Source: Planctomycetota bacterium (GTDB taxonomy: Bacteria; Planctomycetota; Planctomycetia; Pirellulales; Pirellulaceae). Taken from it: a stretch of 5,589 nt of DNA. Where the stretch lies: positions 1-5,589 of the forward strand of contig JAJSAJ010000712.1 of the NCBI GenBank assembly GCA_024274855.1, written 5' to 3'. Positions 1 to 5,589 of this stretch are shown here, piece by piece. Every line of letters starts with the position of its first letter. Position 1 is the first letter of the stretch. The position numbers and the translations under genes were made by a program. A model generated the notes under the pieces. The model had not been told where the DNA came from, did no database searches, and saw only the letters and a program-made list of their open reading frames with translations.

Positions 1-429
1 CTGCTGCACGACATCGGGCTGTTGCTGGTCAACCGTAACTTGCGGCGCCGATTCATGCACTTCATCAACAGGCTGCACCAGCACGAAACGACGTGCATGG
101 CCGAGCGACAGGTTTACCAGTTCGACCACGCTCAATTGGGCGCGCACGTCGCGGAAAGGTGGGACTTTCCGCTCTCGATCGTCGATGTCATCCGCTATCA
201 TCACGATACGGCTCTGTACACCGGCTCGCACCGCGAGCTTGTCTATGTCGTCTCGATGGCCAACTACTTGTGCAGCCGGGCCGGCTGGACGTCACTGGGT
301 GTCCACAACATCTCGGTGCCCCCGAGTATCGTCTGCAGAAGCCTCGGCCTGGATGAATTGGCCTTGTCGATGATCTGGCAGCAGTTGGTCCCGACGATCG
401 AGAAATCATCACTCCTTGCCCAACTGTAA
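1..429 (+). CDS. HDOD-domain protein, C-terminal part (5' end outside window)
   Basis: The frame is open from base 1 and ends at a TAA, so the window holds only the last 142 residues. They match the C-terminal half of an HDOD domain, a catalysis-poor relative of HD phosphohydrolases found in bacterial signalling and regulatory proteins. Visible marks are LLHDIG at residues 1-6, FDHAQLGAHVAERW at about 41-54, the IRYHHD segment at about 64-69, and the following helix LVYVVSMANYL, which is the usual end of the domain. The HD pair (residues 3-4), His43 and His67/His68 are all kept, so metal binding is possible. The Lys of HDIGK and the GYP motif of HD-GYP cyclic-di-GMP phosphodiesterases are absent. 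No output domain follows, so any partner domain would lie upstream. Partner and signal cannot be told from this fragment. It is separated from the aconitase by 301 bases and is probably not co-transcribed with it. Confidence 0.85.
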   Translation: MLHDIGLLLVNRNLRRRFMHFINRLHQHETTCMAERQVYQFDHAQLGAHVAERWDFPLSIVDVIRYHHDTALYTGSHRELVYVVSMANYLCSRAGWTSLGVHNISVPPSIVCRSLGLDELALSMIWQQLVPTIEKSSLLAQL

Positions 430-530
430 GCATGCCCAACTCGGCCCGGCCACCGAACCGACTCGGTCCTCGCCACTCGCTAACGGCCACTCCATGGGGT
501 TCGTCGAACGTCCACAGGCCCCTCAAAAAG

Positions 531-555
531 GGTTGTCGAGGGTATCGCGACAACC
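531..555 (+). terminator. Stem-loop, possible terminator or attenuator
   Basis: GGTTGTCG (531-538) pairs perfectly with CGACAACC (548-555) around a 9-base loop, giving an 8-bp stem. It lies 102 bases after the HDOD stop codon. No T-run follows, so it is not a classic intrinsic terminator. The right arm overlaps the candidate -35 hexamer, so it could equally be a regulatory dyad. Similar GGTTG...CAACC geometry recurs after the aconitase (3485-3505). Confidence 0.35.
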
Positions 556-575
556 GGCTCGAAATCAGCTACAAT
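547..575 (+). promoter_or_regulatory. Candidate sigma-70-like promoter for aconitase
   Basis: GCGACA (547-552, four of six consensus -35 positions) is followed after 17 bases by TACAAT (570-575, five of six consensus -10 positions). Spacing is optimal and the orientation faces the aconitase, about 150 bases upstream of its ATG. The call rests only on hexamer match and spacing. One such match in 300 bases of intergenic DNA could occur by chance. Confidence 0.3.
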
Positions 576-730
576 TTCAACAATCCGGATCCAGCACACC
601 ACGGTCAAGCCTCCAAGCCGCAAAATCGGCCCGGAGACGCCACGGGGCTGCCCGGCCTTGACGCTGCTCGACGACCAACGTAAGCAGCTTCCAATCGATC
701 AACATCCAACGCTGGAATGGTAAGTACCCA

Positions 731-2821
731 ATGAACTCCGCCTCGTCACCATCGGACCCCCTGGGCCTTCGAGATACCCTGGATACCAAGCAGGGACCTG
801 TCGGCATCTATCGTCTTTCCCGCCTGGAAGACCAGGGGCTCGGCAGCGTCTCGAAGCTGCCCTATTCGATTCGGATCCTCCTGGAAGCTGTCGCACGAAC
901 GTGCGACGGGCACATCGTCCGTGACCAAGATGTTCACAACCTGGCCGCCTGGAACGCCGCGAAGCCCGCTCAGCTCGAAATTCCTTTCCGACCCGCCCGC
1001 GTTGTCCTGCAGGATTTCACCGGTGTGCCTGCCGTGGTCGATTTGGCCGCCATGCGAAGCGCCATGAAACGCCTGGGTGGAGATCCGCGAAAAATTAATC
1101 CCCTGATTCCAGCCGATCTTGTGATCGACCACTCCGTGCAAGTCGATCGTTTTGGAGATCGAGACGCTCTGCAGGCGAATGTCGATCTCGAGTTCCACCG
1201 AAATCGCGAACGATACGAGTTCCTGAAATGGGGCCAGCAAGCGTTAGCCAACTTCCGCGTCGTACCGCCTGGTGTTGGAATCGTCCATCAAGTGAACTTG
1301 GAAATGCTGGCACACGGCGTCATGCTGCGTGACGACGAGCACGGTCCCGTCGCTCTGCCCGATACACTGGTCGGCACGGATAGCCATACCACGATGATCA
1401 ACGGACTCGGAGTCGTCGGCTGGGGAGTCGGTGGCATCGAAGCCGAGGCAGTCATGCTGGGCCAGCCTATTTACATGCTGATGCCCGAAGTGGTCGGCTT
1501 CGAGCTGACCGGACAGTTTGGCCCCACCGTGACCGCGACCGATGTCGTCCTGACCATCACTCAAATCCTCCGACAGCAAGGCGTGGTCGGCAAGTTCGTC
1601 GAGTACTTTGGGGACGGAGTTGCCCAGATGACACTGGCGAACCGAGCAACGATCGCCAACATGGCGCCCGAATACGGAGCGACCATGGGCTTCTTCCCAG
1701 TCGATGAACAGACATTGCATTACCTCCGAGACTCGGGCCGCTCGGACAACCAGGTCGATCTGGTCGAACGCTATATGAAGGAACAAGGCCTGTTCCGATC
1801 CGCCGACAGTACGGCACCCCAATACACAACGACCCTCTCGCTTGACCTGGGCACCGTCGAGCCGTCGCTGGCCGGCCCGAAACGCCCTCAAGACCGTATC
1901 CTCCTGAGTGCCATGAAGTCCGCGTTTGAAGAGACACTCAAAGCACCCGTGCAACAACGGGGCTTCGCCCTGACCGAATCACAACGGGCCCAAACGGCCA
2001 CCGTCAGCTCGCCTCCGTCCCGGACCGAGCCAAAACAAAATACCAAGATTGGTCACGGAGCTGTCGTGATCGCCGCAATCACCAGCTGTACCAACACCAG
2101 CAACCCGTCGGTCATGCTGGCAGCTGGACTGGTCGCCCAAAAAGCCGTTGAAAAAGGCCTTAAAGTGCCCGGCCATGTCAAGACCAGTTTGGCACCCGGC
2201 TCGCGAGTGGTTCACGATTATTTCATGAAAGCCGGGCTCCTCGATCCGCTCGAACAACTTGGGTTCTTCATCGTCGGATATGGATGCACGACCTGTATCG
2301 GCAATAGCGGCCCGCTGCCAGAACCCGTCGCCAAGGCCGTTCAGGACGGCAATCTGGTCGCGGCGGCTGTCTTGAGCGGTAACCGAAACTTCGAGGGCCG
2401 CGTCAATCCACTGGTCAAAGCCAACTATCTCGCAAGCCCACCACTGGTCGTCGCCTACGCGCTCGCCGGCCGACTCGATATCGATCTGACTAAGGAGCCG
2501 ATCGGACTTGATCGCAATGGGGACGCCGTGCTGCTGAAAGATATCTGGCCCACACAAGACGAAATCCAAACAGCGATCGACCAATCGATCAAGCCCGAAA
2601 TGTTCGTGCAACAGTACCGGGACGCAATGGAAGATAATCCTCGCTGGAATGCCATCGAGGTCGCAGCGGACGATCTCTATGCATGGGATGAACAAAGCAC
2701 CTACATCCAGGAACCGCCTTTCCTGGCAGATGTCGTGCCCGAAGTGCCCCCGATTCAACCGGTCCGATCTGCCCGCTTGTTGGCACTTCTGGGCGATTCC
2801 GTAACAACCGATCATATCTAG
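731..2821 (+). CDS. acnA: Aconitate hydratase A, N-terminal domains 1-3 (ends at premature TAG)
   Basis: This is the 696-residue product if the TAG terminates translation. It contains the three alpha/beta domains that hold the cluster. Cys453 (in ITSCTNTS) and Cys519/Cys522 (in GYGCTTCIGNSGPLP) are the three cluster ligands, with the 66- and 3-residue spacing seen in E. coli AcnA. Asp133-His134 (VIDHS) and Asp217-Ser218-His219 (GTDSH) match the substrate-side Asp-His and Asp-Ser-His groups of the family. The chain ends at LLGDSVTTDHI, inside the linker before the swivel domain. It therefore lacks the GSSR serine and arginine needed for catalysis and would be inactive alone. Residues about 413-440 form a Pro/Ser/Lys-rich, poorly conserved linker, which is normal for the family. 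Confidence 0.9.
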   Translation: MNSASSPSDPLGLRDTLDTKQGPVGIYRLSRLEDQGLGSVSKLPYSIRILLEAVARTCDGHIVRDQDVHNLAAWNAAKPAQLEIPFRPARVVLQDFTGVPAVVDLAAMRSAMKRLGGDPRKINPLIPADLVIDHSVQVDRFGDRDALQANVDLEFHRNRERYEFLKWGQQALANFRVVPPGVGIVHQVNLEMLAHGVMLRDDEHGPVALPDTLVGTDSHTTMINGLGVVGWGVGGIEAEAVMLGQPIYMLMPEVVGFELTGQFGPTVTATDVVLTITQILRQQGVVGKFVEYFGDGVAQMTLANRATIANMAPEYGATMGFFPVDEQTLHYLRDSGRSDNQVDLVERYMKEQGLFRSADSTAPQYTTTLSLDLGTVEPSLAGPKRPQDRILLSAMKSAFEETLKAPVQQRGFALTESQRAQTATVSSPPSRTEPKQNTKIGHGAVVIAAITSCTNTSNPSVMLAAGLVAQKAVEKGLKVPGHVKTSLAPGSRVVHDYFMKAGLLDPLEQLGFFIVGYGCTTCIGNSGPLPEPVAKAVQDGNLVAAAVLSGNRNFEGRVNPLVKANYLASPPLVVAYALAGRLDIDLTKEPIGLDRNGDAVLLKDIWPTQDEIQTAIDQSIKPEMFVQQYRDAMEDNPRWNAIEVAADDLYAWDEQSTYIQEPPFLADVVPEVPPIQPVRSARLLALLGDSVTTDHI

Positions 2822-2857
2822 CCGGCCGGTCCAATCAGCCAGGATAGCCCGGCCGGC
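2819..2857 (+). other. Premature amber codon with G/C hairpin starting on its last base
   Basis: TAG at 2819-2821 sits in TTDHI-stop-PAG, where AcnA proteins have TTDHISPAG. By family alignment this Ser corresponds to Ser571 near the active site of mitochondrial aconitase, three residues after the Asp corresponding to Asp568. GCCGGCCGG (2821-2829) pairs perfectly with CCGGCCGGC (2849-2857). An inner TCC/GGA (2830-2832 with 2842-2844) can extend the stem past a 4-base bulge on the 3' side. The family has two SPAG motifs here (SPAG...SPAGRYL), and both are encoded with CCG GCC GG. That run is self-complementary, so the protein sequence alone can explain the hairpin. Confidence 0.85.
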
Positions 2858-2932
2858 CGCTACCTGCTGCAACGAGGCGTCGCGCCCGTCGATTTCAACA
2901 GCTACGGATCACGACGTGGCAACGATCGGGTC

Positions 2933-3463
2933 ATGGTGCGCGGTACGTTTGCCAATATCCGAATTCGCAATCAGTTGGCACCTGGTACCGAAGGGGGGTG
3001 GACACGGCACTTGCCCGACGGAAAAGTCATGTCGATCTTCGACGCATCGGTCCAATACCGTCAAGAAAACGTGCCGCTAATCGTGGTCGCCGGCGCCGAA
3101 TATGGAACCGGCAGCAGCCGCGATTGGGCCGCCAAAGGAACCTCGATGCTCGGAGTTCGTGCCGTGCTGGCCGCCGGCTTCGAACGGATCCACCGCAGCA
3201 ACCTCGTCGGTATGGGCGTCCTGCCACTCGAGTTTCCCGATGGACAAACGTGGCAATCCGTCGGAATAACAGGCGAAGAGACGTTCGATATCCCTGATCT
3301 GAACGATCAACTGCAGCCGCTTAGCAGACTGCCGGTGCAAATCACACGACCCGACGGCACAAGCCAAAAAATCGACGTGCTGGTCCGCATCGATACCCCG
3401 GTCGAAATGGAATACTATCGGAACGGAGGAATTCTGCAGACAGTCCTCCGAAACCTGCTGTAA
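2933..3463 (+). CDS. acnA: Aconitate hydratase A, C-terminal swivel domain (downstream of TAG)
   Basis: The open stretch after the TAG begins at 2822, and the first possible start codon in it is ATG 2933, giving 176 residues. The sequence is the aconitase swivel domain with every landmark intact: MVRGTFANIRIRNQL, GAEYGTGSSRDWAAKGTSMLG (Ser795, Ser796 and Arg797 in full-locus numbering, the GSSR catalytic group), FERIHRSNLVGMGVLPLEF and the terminal NGGILQTVLRNLL. Translation from 2933 would lose the conserved FNSYGSRRGN segment (codons 722-731), which carries an active-site arginine. No good ribosome site precedes 2933. An independently made subunit, like LeuD beside LeuC, is therefore unlikely. 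The domain is best read as the second half of one gene, ending at TAA 3461-3463. Confidence 0.8.
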   Translation: MVRGTFANIRIRNQLAPGTEGGWTRHLPDGKVMSIFDASVQYRQENVPLIVVAGAEYGTGSSRDWAAKGTSMLGVRAVLAAGFERIHRSNLVGMGVLPLEFPDGQTWQSVGITGEETFDIPDLNDQLQPLSRLPVQITRPDGTSQKIDVLVRIDTPVEMEYYRNGGILQTVLRNLL

Positions 3464-3484
3464 AATCCTCGAGATGACGACGTC

Positions 3485-3505
3485 GGTTGCGAAAACGCCG
3501 CAACC
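3485..3505 (+). terminator. Stem-loop after aconitase, possible terminator
   Basis: GGTTGCG (3485-3491) pairs perfectly with CGCAACC (3499-3505) around a 7-base loop, 21 bases after the aconitase TAA. The position suits transcript end-formation or 3' end protection. TATTC follows but there is no real T-run, so intrinsic termination would be weak. Confidence 0.4.
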
Positions 3506-3526
3506 TATTCCCAAGTTACCCGATTC

Positions 3527-3555
3527 TTGACAATCCGGAGGACCACCGGTAAGCC
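3527..3555 (+). promoter_or_regulatory. Possible weak promoter for the downstream membrane-protein gene
   Basis: TTGACA at 3527-3532 is an exact -35 consensus. The best element at 17 bases is TAAGCC (3550-3555), a poor -10. It is kept only because the downstream gene lies after a likely transcript end and needs a promoter somewhere in this gap. Confidence 0.15.
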
Positions 3556-3786
3556 CCCAAAGATCTAGAAATCAAGATTGACCACGCTGTACCGAATAAA
3601 CAACGAGCGTCCCGAAACCCAACCACGGATGGCAAAGCGGACCACGCATAAGACGATAGAGTACCTATAGCATCTTGGTCGTCTGGAAAGCCCCGTTCGA
3701 CGGTACCGGATCGACTGCAGACAGTTAGACGTACGCAATTCCCATCACTCCTTTTCACGCGGGTCCAGCCCGCTAGTGGTGTGCCC

Positions 3787-4494
3787 ATGCCGATCGAAAC
3801 GATTTGTCAAGGTTGTAGCCGTCGACTCCGTGTGGCGGATGAGTATGCCGGTCGTCAGGCGCGCTGTCCCCAGTGCGGCAAGATCTACACGATTCCATCC
3901 GCTGACGGCAGCCCGCAAGCAACCGACTCTTCGTCAACCGGACCAGCGACAGACACCCCATCTTTCGACGCACCGGATGATCAATGGCAGATGCGAAGTC
4001 CGGACGGCACGACCTACGGGCCGGTTTCCAAGTCCGAGTTGGACCAATGGCTGCGCGAGGGGCGCATTTCCGAGGCATGCCATCTGCGGCGCGAACAGAC
4101 ACAGATCTGGCAACCGGCTCGAGACGTCTACCCGAATCTCGGGCAGCAGGCGGAAAGACCACTCAGCAGCCAGAAGCCGGACAATCCGTTCGCCGACGAC
4201 ACGTTCTCCGGCGCCTATGCGCCGCCAAACGCTCCTACCAGCACGAGGTATCTGACGCCTCACCGCGGTGCTTTGATACTGACACTCGGCATTCTTGGCT
4301 GGGCAATCTGCTGCGTTTTCGCTCCGTTTGCCTGGGCCATGGGCCATGCCGATCTCCAAGCCATGCGAGCGGGCAAGATGGACCCGGCAGGAAAGGGCAT
4401 CACACAGGCCGGAATGATCCTGGGTATGATCCAGTTGATCCTGTTCGTCGTCGGCGTGGGACTGAGTATCGTGGTCGCGGTCGTCAACAGCTGA
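3787..4494 (+). CDS. Zinc ribbon-GYF_2-DUF4190 membrane protein
   Basis: This is a 235-residue protein of unknown function with three recognisable parts. Residues 7-30 hold a CxxC...CxxC zinc ribbon (Cys7, Cys10, Cys27, Cys30) of the ICQGCSRRLRV...ARCPQCGK kind common at the N-termini of planctomycete proteins. Residues about 66-118 fit a GYF_2 domain: QWQMRSPDGTTYGPVSKSEL, then LREGRISE and IWQPARDVYPNL. Residues about 120-158 are a Pro/Asn/Ser-rich linker. Residues about 160-233 fit DUF4190: two hydrophobic segments (about 161-186 and 208-232) around a short polar loop with the MDPAGKGITQAGMILG pattern. The ribbon and GYF_2 part are probably cytoplasmic, as there is no signal peptide. GYF-like folds bind proline-rich peptides, so a scaffolding or sensing role is possible but unproven. 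ATG 3787 gives the typical MPIE start. GTG 3781 is in frame two codons upstream, and neither has a clear ribosome site. Confidence 0.85.
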   Translation: MPIETICQGCSRRLRVADEYAGRQARCPQCGKIYTIPSADGSPQATDSSSTGPATDTPSFDAPDDQWQMRSPDGTTYGPVSKSELDQWLREGRISEACHLRREQTQIWQPARDVYPNLGQQAERPLSSQKPDNPFADDTFSGAYAPPNAPTSTRYLTPHRGALILTLGILGWAICCVFAPFAWAMGHADLQAMRAGKMDPAGKGITQAGMILGMIQLILFVVGVGLSIVVAVVNS

Positions 4495-4622
4495 CAAGCT
4501 GCCGCATCATGGTGCCTTATTTCGGCAGTCCGATCGCGTCTTGCCATGACCATCTTCTGTTTCGCTCGAAAACGACCTGACGTCACTTCACACAATCCTT
4601 TGGAACTCGGAACTATTCTCTC

Positions 4623-5531
4623 TTGGCTGACAACTCTCCACGCAAACTGGCGAATCCGCTTCTTGGTGCTCACATGTCGATTGCCGGCGGCATGGACAAA
4701 GCCGTCCAACGGGCCAGCGATGTCGGCTGTGGATGTGTTCAAGTCTTCACCAAAAATAACAACCAGTGGAAAGCCAAGTCGATCGAACCGGAAGTTGCAA
4801 CTCGATTCCGTGATGCCTTGAAACAGCTCGATGTTCGCTCGCCCTTGTCACACAGCTCGTATCTGATCAACCTGGCAAGCCCCGACAACGCGCTCTGGAA
4901 ACGATCAATCGACGCGATGGTGATCGAGCTTTTGCGAGCCAGTCAGTTGGGAATTCCCTACGTCGTTGTGCATCCCGGCGCGTATACCAGCAGCACCGAG
5001 TCGCGGGGGCTGCGGCGTATCATCCGAGCATTGAACGAAGTCCATCGGCAAACCGTCGCCCTCGACAGTATCTGCCTGCTGGAGAATACGGCCGGGCAGG
5101 GCACCTGTCTGGGCTGGCAGTTCGAACAACTTGCCCAGCTTCTGGACGGAGTGAAACAACCCGATCGTTTGGGCGTATGCATCGACACGTGCCACGCCTT
5201 CGCAGCCGGATACCCTCTGGCCACCGAAAGCGATTATCGAGAAACCACCCGCGCACTGAAGCGACTGGTCGGCATTTCACGAATCAAGGCAATCCACGTC
5301 AATGACAGCAAACGAGAACTGGGCAGCCGCGTCGACCGGCACGAACACATCGGCATTGGGAAGATCGGACGCCCGGCCTTCGCACGCTTGATGAACGATC
5401 GACGCTTCCAAGAAATCCCAATGTACTTGGAAACACCGAAAGAAGATCACCCCAAGACGGGTAAACCCTGGGATGTCGTGAACCTCGCCCGATTGAGACG
5501 TATGATCGGCCGCCCCATCCCACGGCACTAG
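4623..5531 (+). CDS. nfo: Deoxyribonuclease IV (endonuclease IV, AP endonuclease)
   Basis: This 302-residue protein is a trinuclear-zinc TIM-barrel enzyme that cuts DNA 5' of abasic sites in base excision repair and trims blocked 3' ends. Family motifs run in order: LLGAHMSIAGGMDKAV, CVQVFTKNNNQW, HSSYLINLA, VVVHPGAY, LLENTAGQG, LGVCIDTCHAFAAGY, IKAIHVNDSK, DRHEHIGIGKIG and MYLETPKED. All nine expected metal ligands can be placed: His77, His117, Glu154, Asp188, His191, His225, Asp238, His240 and Glu270. The length is close to E. coli Nfo (285), with a short N-terminal extension, so the enzyme should be active. The start is TTG 4623. The first in-frame ATG is at residue 18, inside the conserved GAHMSIAGG, so it is too late. 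No ATG or GTG lies between the upstream stop (4578-4580) and 4623. The stop is TAG, the same codon that interrupts the aconitase. Confidence 0.93.
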   Translation: MADNSPRKLANPLLGAHMSIAGGMDKAVQRASDVGCGCVQVFTKNNNQWKAKSIEPEVATRFRDALKQLDVRSPLSHSSYLINLASPDNALWKRSIDAMVIELLRASQLGIPYVVVHPGAYTSSTESRGLRRIIRALNEVHRQTVALDSICLLENTAGQGTCLGWQFEQLAQLLDGVKQPDRLGVCIDTCHAFAAGYPLATESDYRETTRALKRLVGISRIKAIHVNDSKRELGSRVDRHEHIGIGKIGRPAFARLMNDRRFQEIPMYLETPKEDHPKTGKPWDVVNLARLRRMIGRPIPRH

Positions 5532-5548
5532 ACGGCCGCGTACAGACC

Positions 5549-5569
5549 CCCATGGGCTTGCCCCATGGG
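5549..5569 (+). terminator. Tandem-palindrome hairpin after nfo
   Basis: Two copies of the self-complementary octamer CCCATGGG (5549-5556 and 5562-5569) are separated by CTTGC, forming a perfect 8-bp stem with a 5-base loop, 17 bases after the nfo stop. No T-run follows. It may end or protect the transcript. Each octamer is also a palindrome, so a dyad protein-binding site is another reading. Confidence 0.4.
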
Positions 5570-5589
5570 TGAATCAGGCTCGCAGCTAA

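Larger units (their letters stand above)
430..730 (+). other. Non-coding leader between HDOD gene and aconitase
   Basis: This 301-base stretch has no convincing gene. Short open frames here (for example from 432) give Pro/Arg/Ser-rich products with no recognisable motif and no ribosome binding site. It holds a perfect 8-bp inverted repeat at 531-555, a candidate promoter at 547-575, and a five-codon mini-frame (717-734) whose TGA overlaps the aconitase ATG. If the promoter is real, the aconitase mRNA would carry a leader of roughly 150 bases. Confidence 0.6.
731..3463 (+). pseudogene. acnA: acnA-type aconitate hydratase, full locus interrupted by in-frame TAG
   Basis: The locus spans 911 codons counting the internal TAG, close to the usual 890-910 of the AcnA/IRP aconitase family. 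It would encode the [4Fe-4S] enzyme that interconverts citrate and isocitrate in the TCA cycle, in the cytosol. The family signature runs from end to end: RPARVVLQDFTGVPAVVDLAAM, DLVIDHSVQVDRFG, VGTDSHTTMINGLGVVGWGVGGIEAEA, the three iron-sulfur cysteines, and the swivel-domain GTGSSRDWAAKG. The only lesion is TAG at 2819-2821, codon 697, where the family has Ser. Both sides are in the same frame and no indel is visible. The ATG at 731 gives the normal N-terminus. Its ribosome site is weak (GGTAAG at 719-724). 'Pseudogene' is a provisional label: a base-call error or amber readthrough would make this one intact gene. Confidence 0.75.
3464..3786 (+). other. Non-coding region between aconitase and membrane protein
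   Basis: This 323-base region has no supported gene. Its base use is less coding-like than its neighbours, with several stops in each + frame. The 18-codon frame from ATG 3474 and the 90-codon minus-strand frame (3788 to 3516) have no recognisable product. The region holds a stem-loop just after the aconitase (3485-3505), an exact TTGACA at 3527-3532, a GGAGG at 3537-3541 with no start codon in range, and a small GCGGG/CCCGC stem (3759-3763 with 3769-3773) ending 13 bases before the next ATG. Confidence 0.6.

Noticed and set aside
432..683. Plus-strand frame of 83 codons after the HDOD gene
   Set aside because: The product is Pro/Arg/Asn-rich and without motifs, no ribosome site precedes it, and it spans the stem-loop and the candidate promoter.
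1244..1957. Long minus-strand frames inside the aconitase (also 1979-2872 and 746-1240)
   Set aside because: They lie opposite highly conserved aconitase codons and reflect GC-rich codon bias. Their products are His/Arg/Gly-rich and match nothing recognisable.
2819..2821. Pyrrolysine insertion at the aconitase TAG
   Set aside because: The family has Ser here near the active site, no pyl genes are in the window, and pyrrolysine proteins are mainly methylamine methyltransferases. It remains only as a genome-wide check.
2822..3463. A genuine two-subunit aconitase, with the swivel domain made separately as in LeuC/LeuD
   Set aside because: The first usable start (ATG 2933) has no clear ribosome site and would drop the conserved FNSYGSRRGN segment. 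The two parts are in one frame and separated only by a single stop, so one interrupted gene is simpler.
3474..3530. An 18-codon frame (MTTSVAK...) directly after the aconitase
   Set aside because: It is very short, has no ribosome site, and runs through the stem-loop at 3485-3505.
3537..3541. GGAGG as a Shine-Dalgarno site for a hidden small gene
   Set aside because: No ATG, GTG or TTG follows within usable distance.
3516..3788. Minus-strand open frame of 90 codons between aconitase and the membrane protein
   Set aside because: Its product has no recognisable motif or hydrophobic pattern, and its start overlaps the divergent ATG at 3787. I see no ribosome site that would support it.
4499..4528. 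CTGCCG/CGGCAG inverted repeat after the membrane-protein gene as a terminator
   Set aside because: It has only 6 bp around an 18-base loop and no T-run, which is too weak to call.

Overview
The window carries four genes, all on the + strand, in GC-rich DNA with ordinary bacterial coding character: the C-terminal end of an HDOD-domain protein, an acnA-type aconitase, a small membrane protein with zinc ribbon, GYF_2 and DUF4190 parts, and a deoxyribonuclease IV (Nfo). The zinc ribbon-GYF_2-DUF4190 architecture, the weak Shine-Dalgarno signals and the separately spaced genes fit Planctomycetota (a Pirellula/Blastopirellula-like bacterium is plausible). That taxonomic reading is inference from protein style; no rRNA or other marker gene is present.

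Layout: 1-429 is the HDOD end (5' end outside the window). 430-730 is non-coding leader with a stem-loop and a possible promoter. 731-3463 is the aconitase reading frame. 3464-3786 is non-coding, with a stem-loop just after the aconitase and an isolated consensus -35-like hexamer. 3787-4494 is the membrane protein. 4495-4622 is a short gap. 4623-5531 is nfo. The last 58 bases hold a tandem-palindrome hairpin. Gaps of 128 to 323 bases suggest mostly separate transcription units, and no shared pathway links the four products (signalling/regulation, TCA cycle, unknown membrane role, DNA repair).

The main anomaly is in the aconitase. A single in-frame TAG at 2819-2821 (codon 697) replaces the conserved serine of the TTDHIS-PAG motif. 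The frame then continues without any other lesion for 642 bases through a complete, motif-perfect swivel domain to a normal TAA. The candidates are a recent nonsense mutation, a base-call error, or amber readthrough/suppression. A 9-bp all-G/C stem starts on the last base of that TAG, but the repeated SPAG protein motif can explain the stem without any recoding role. I see no CRISPR array, insertion sequence, tRNA or rRNA, and no multi-gene system that looks undescribed.
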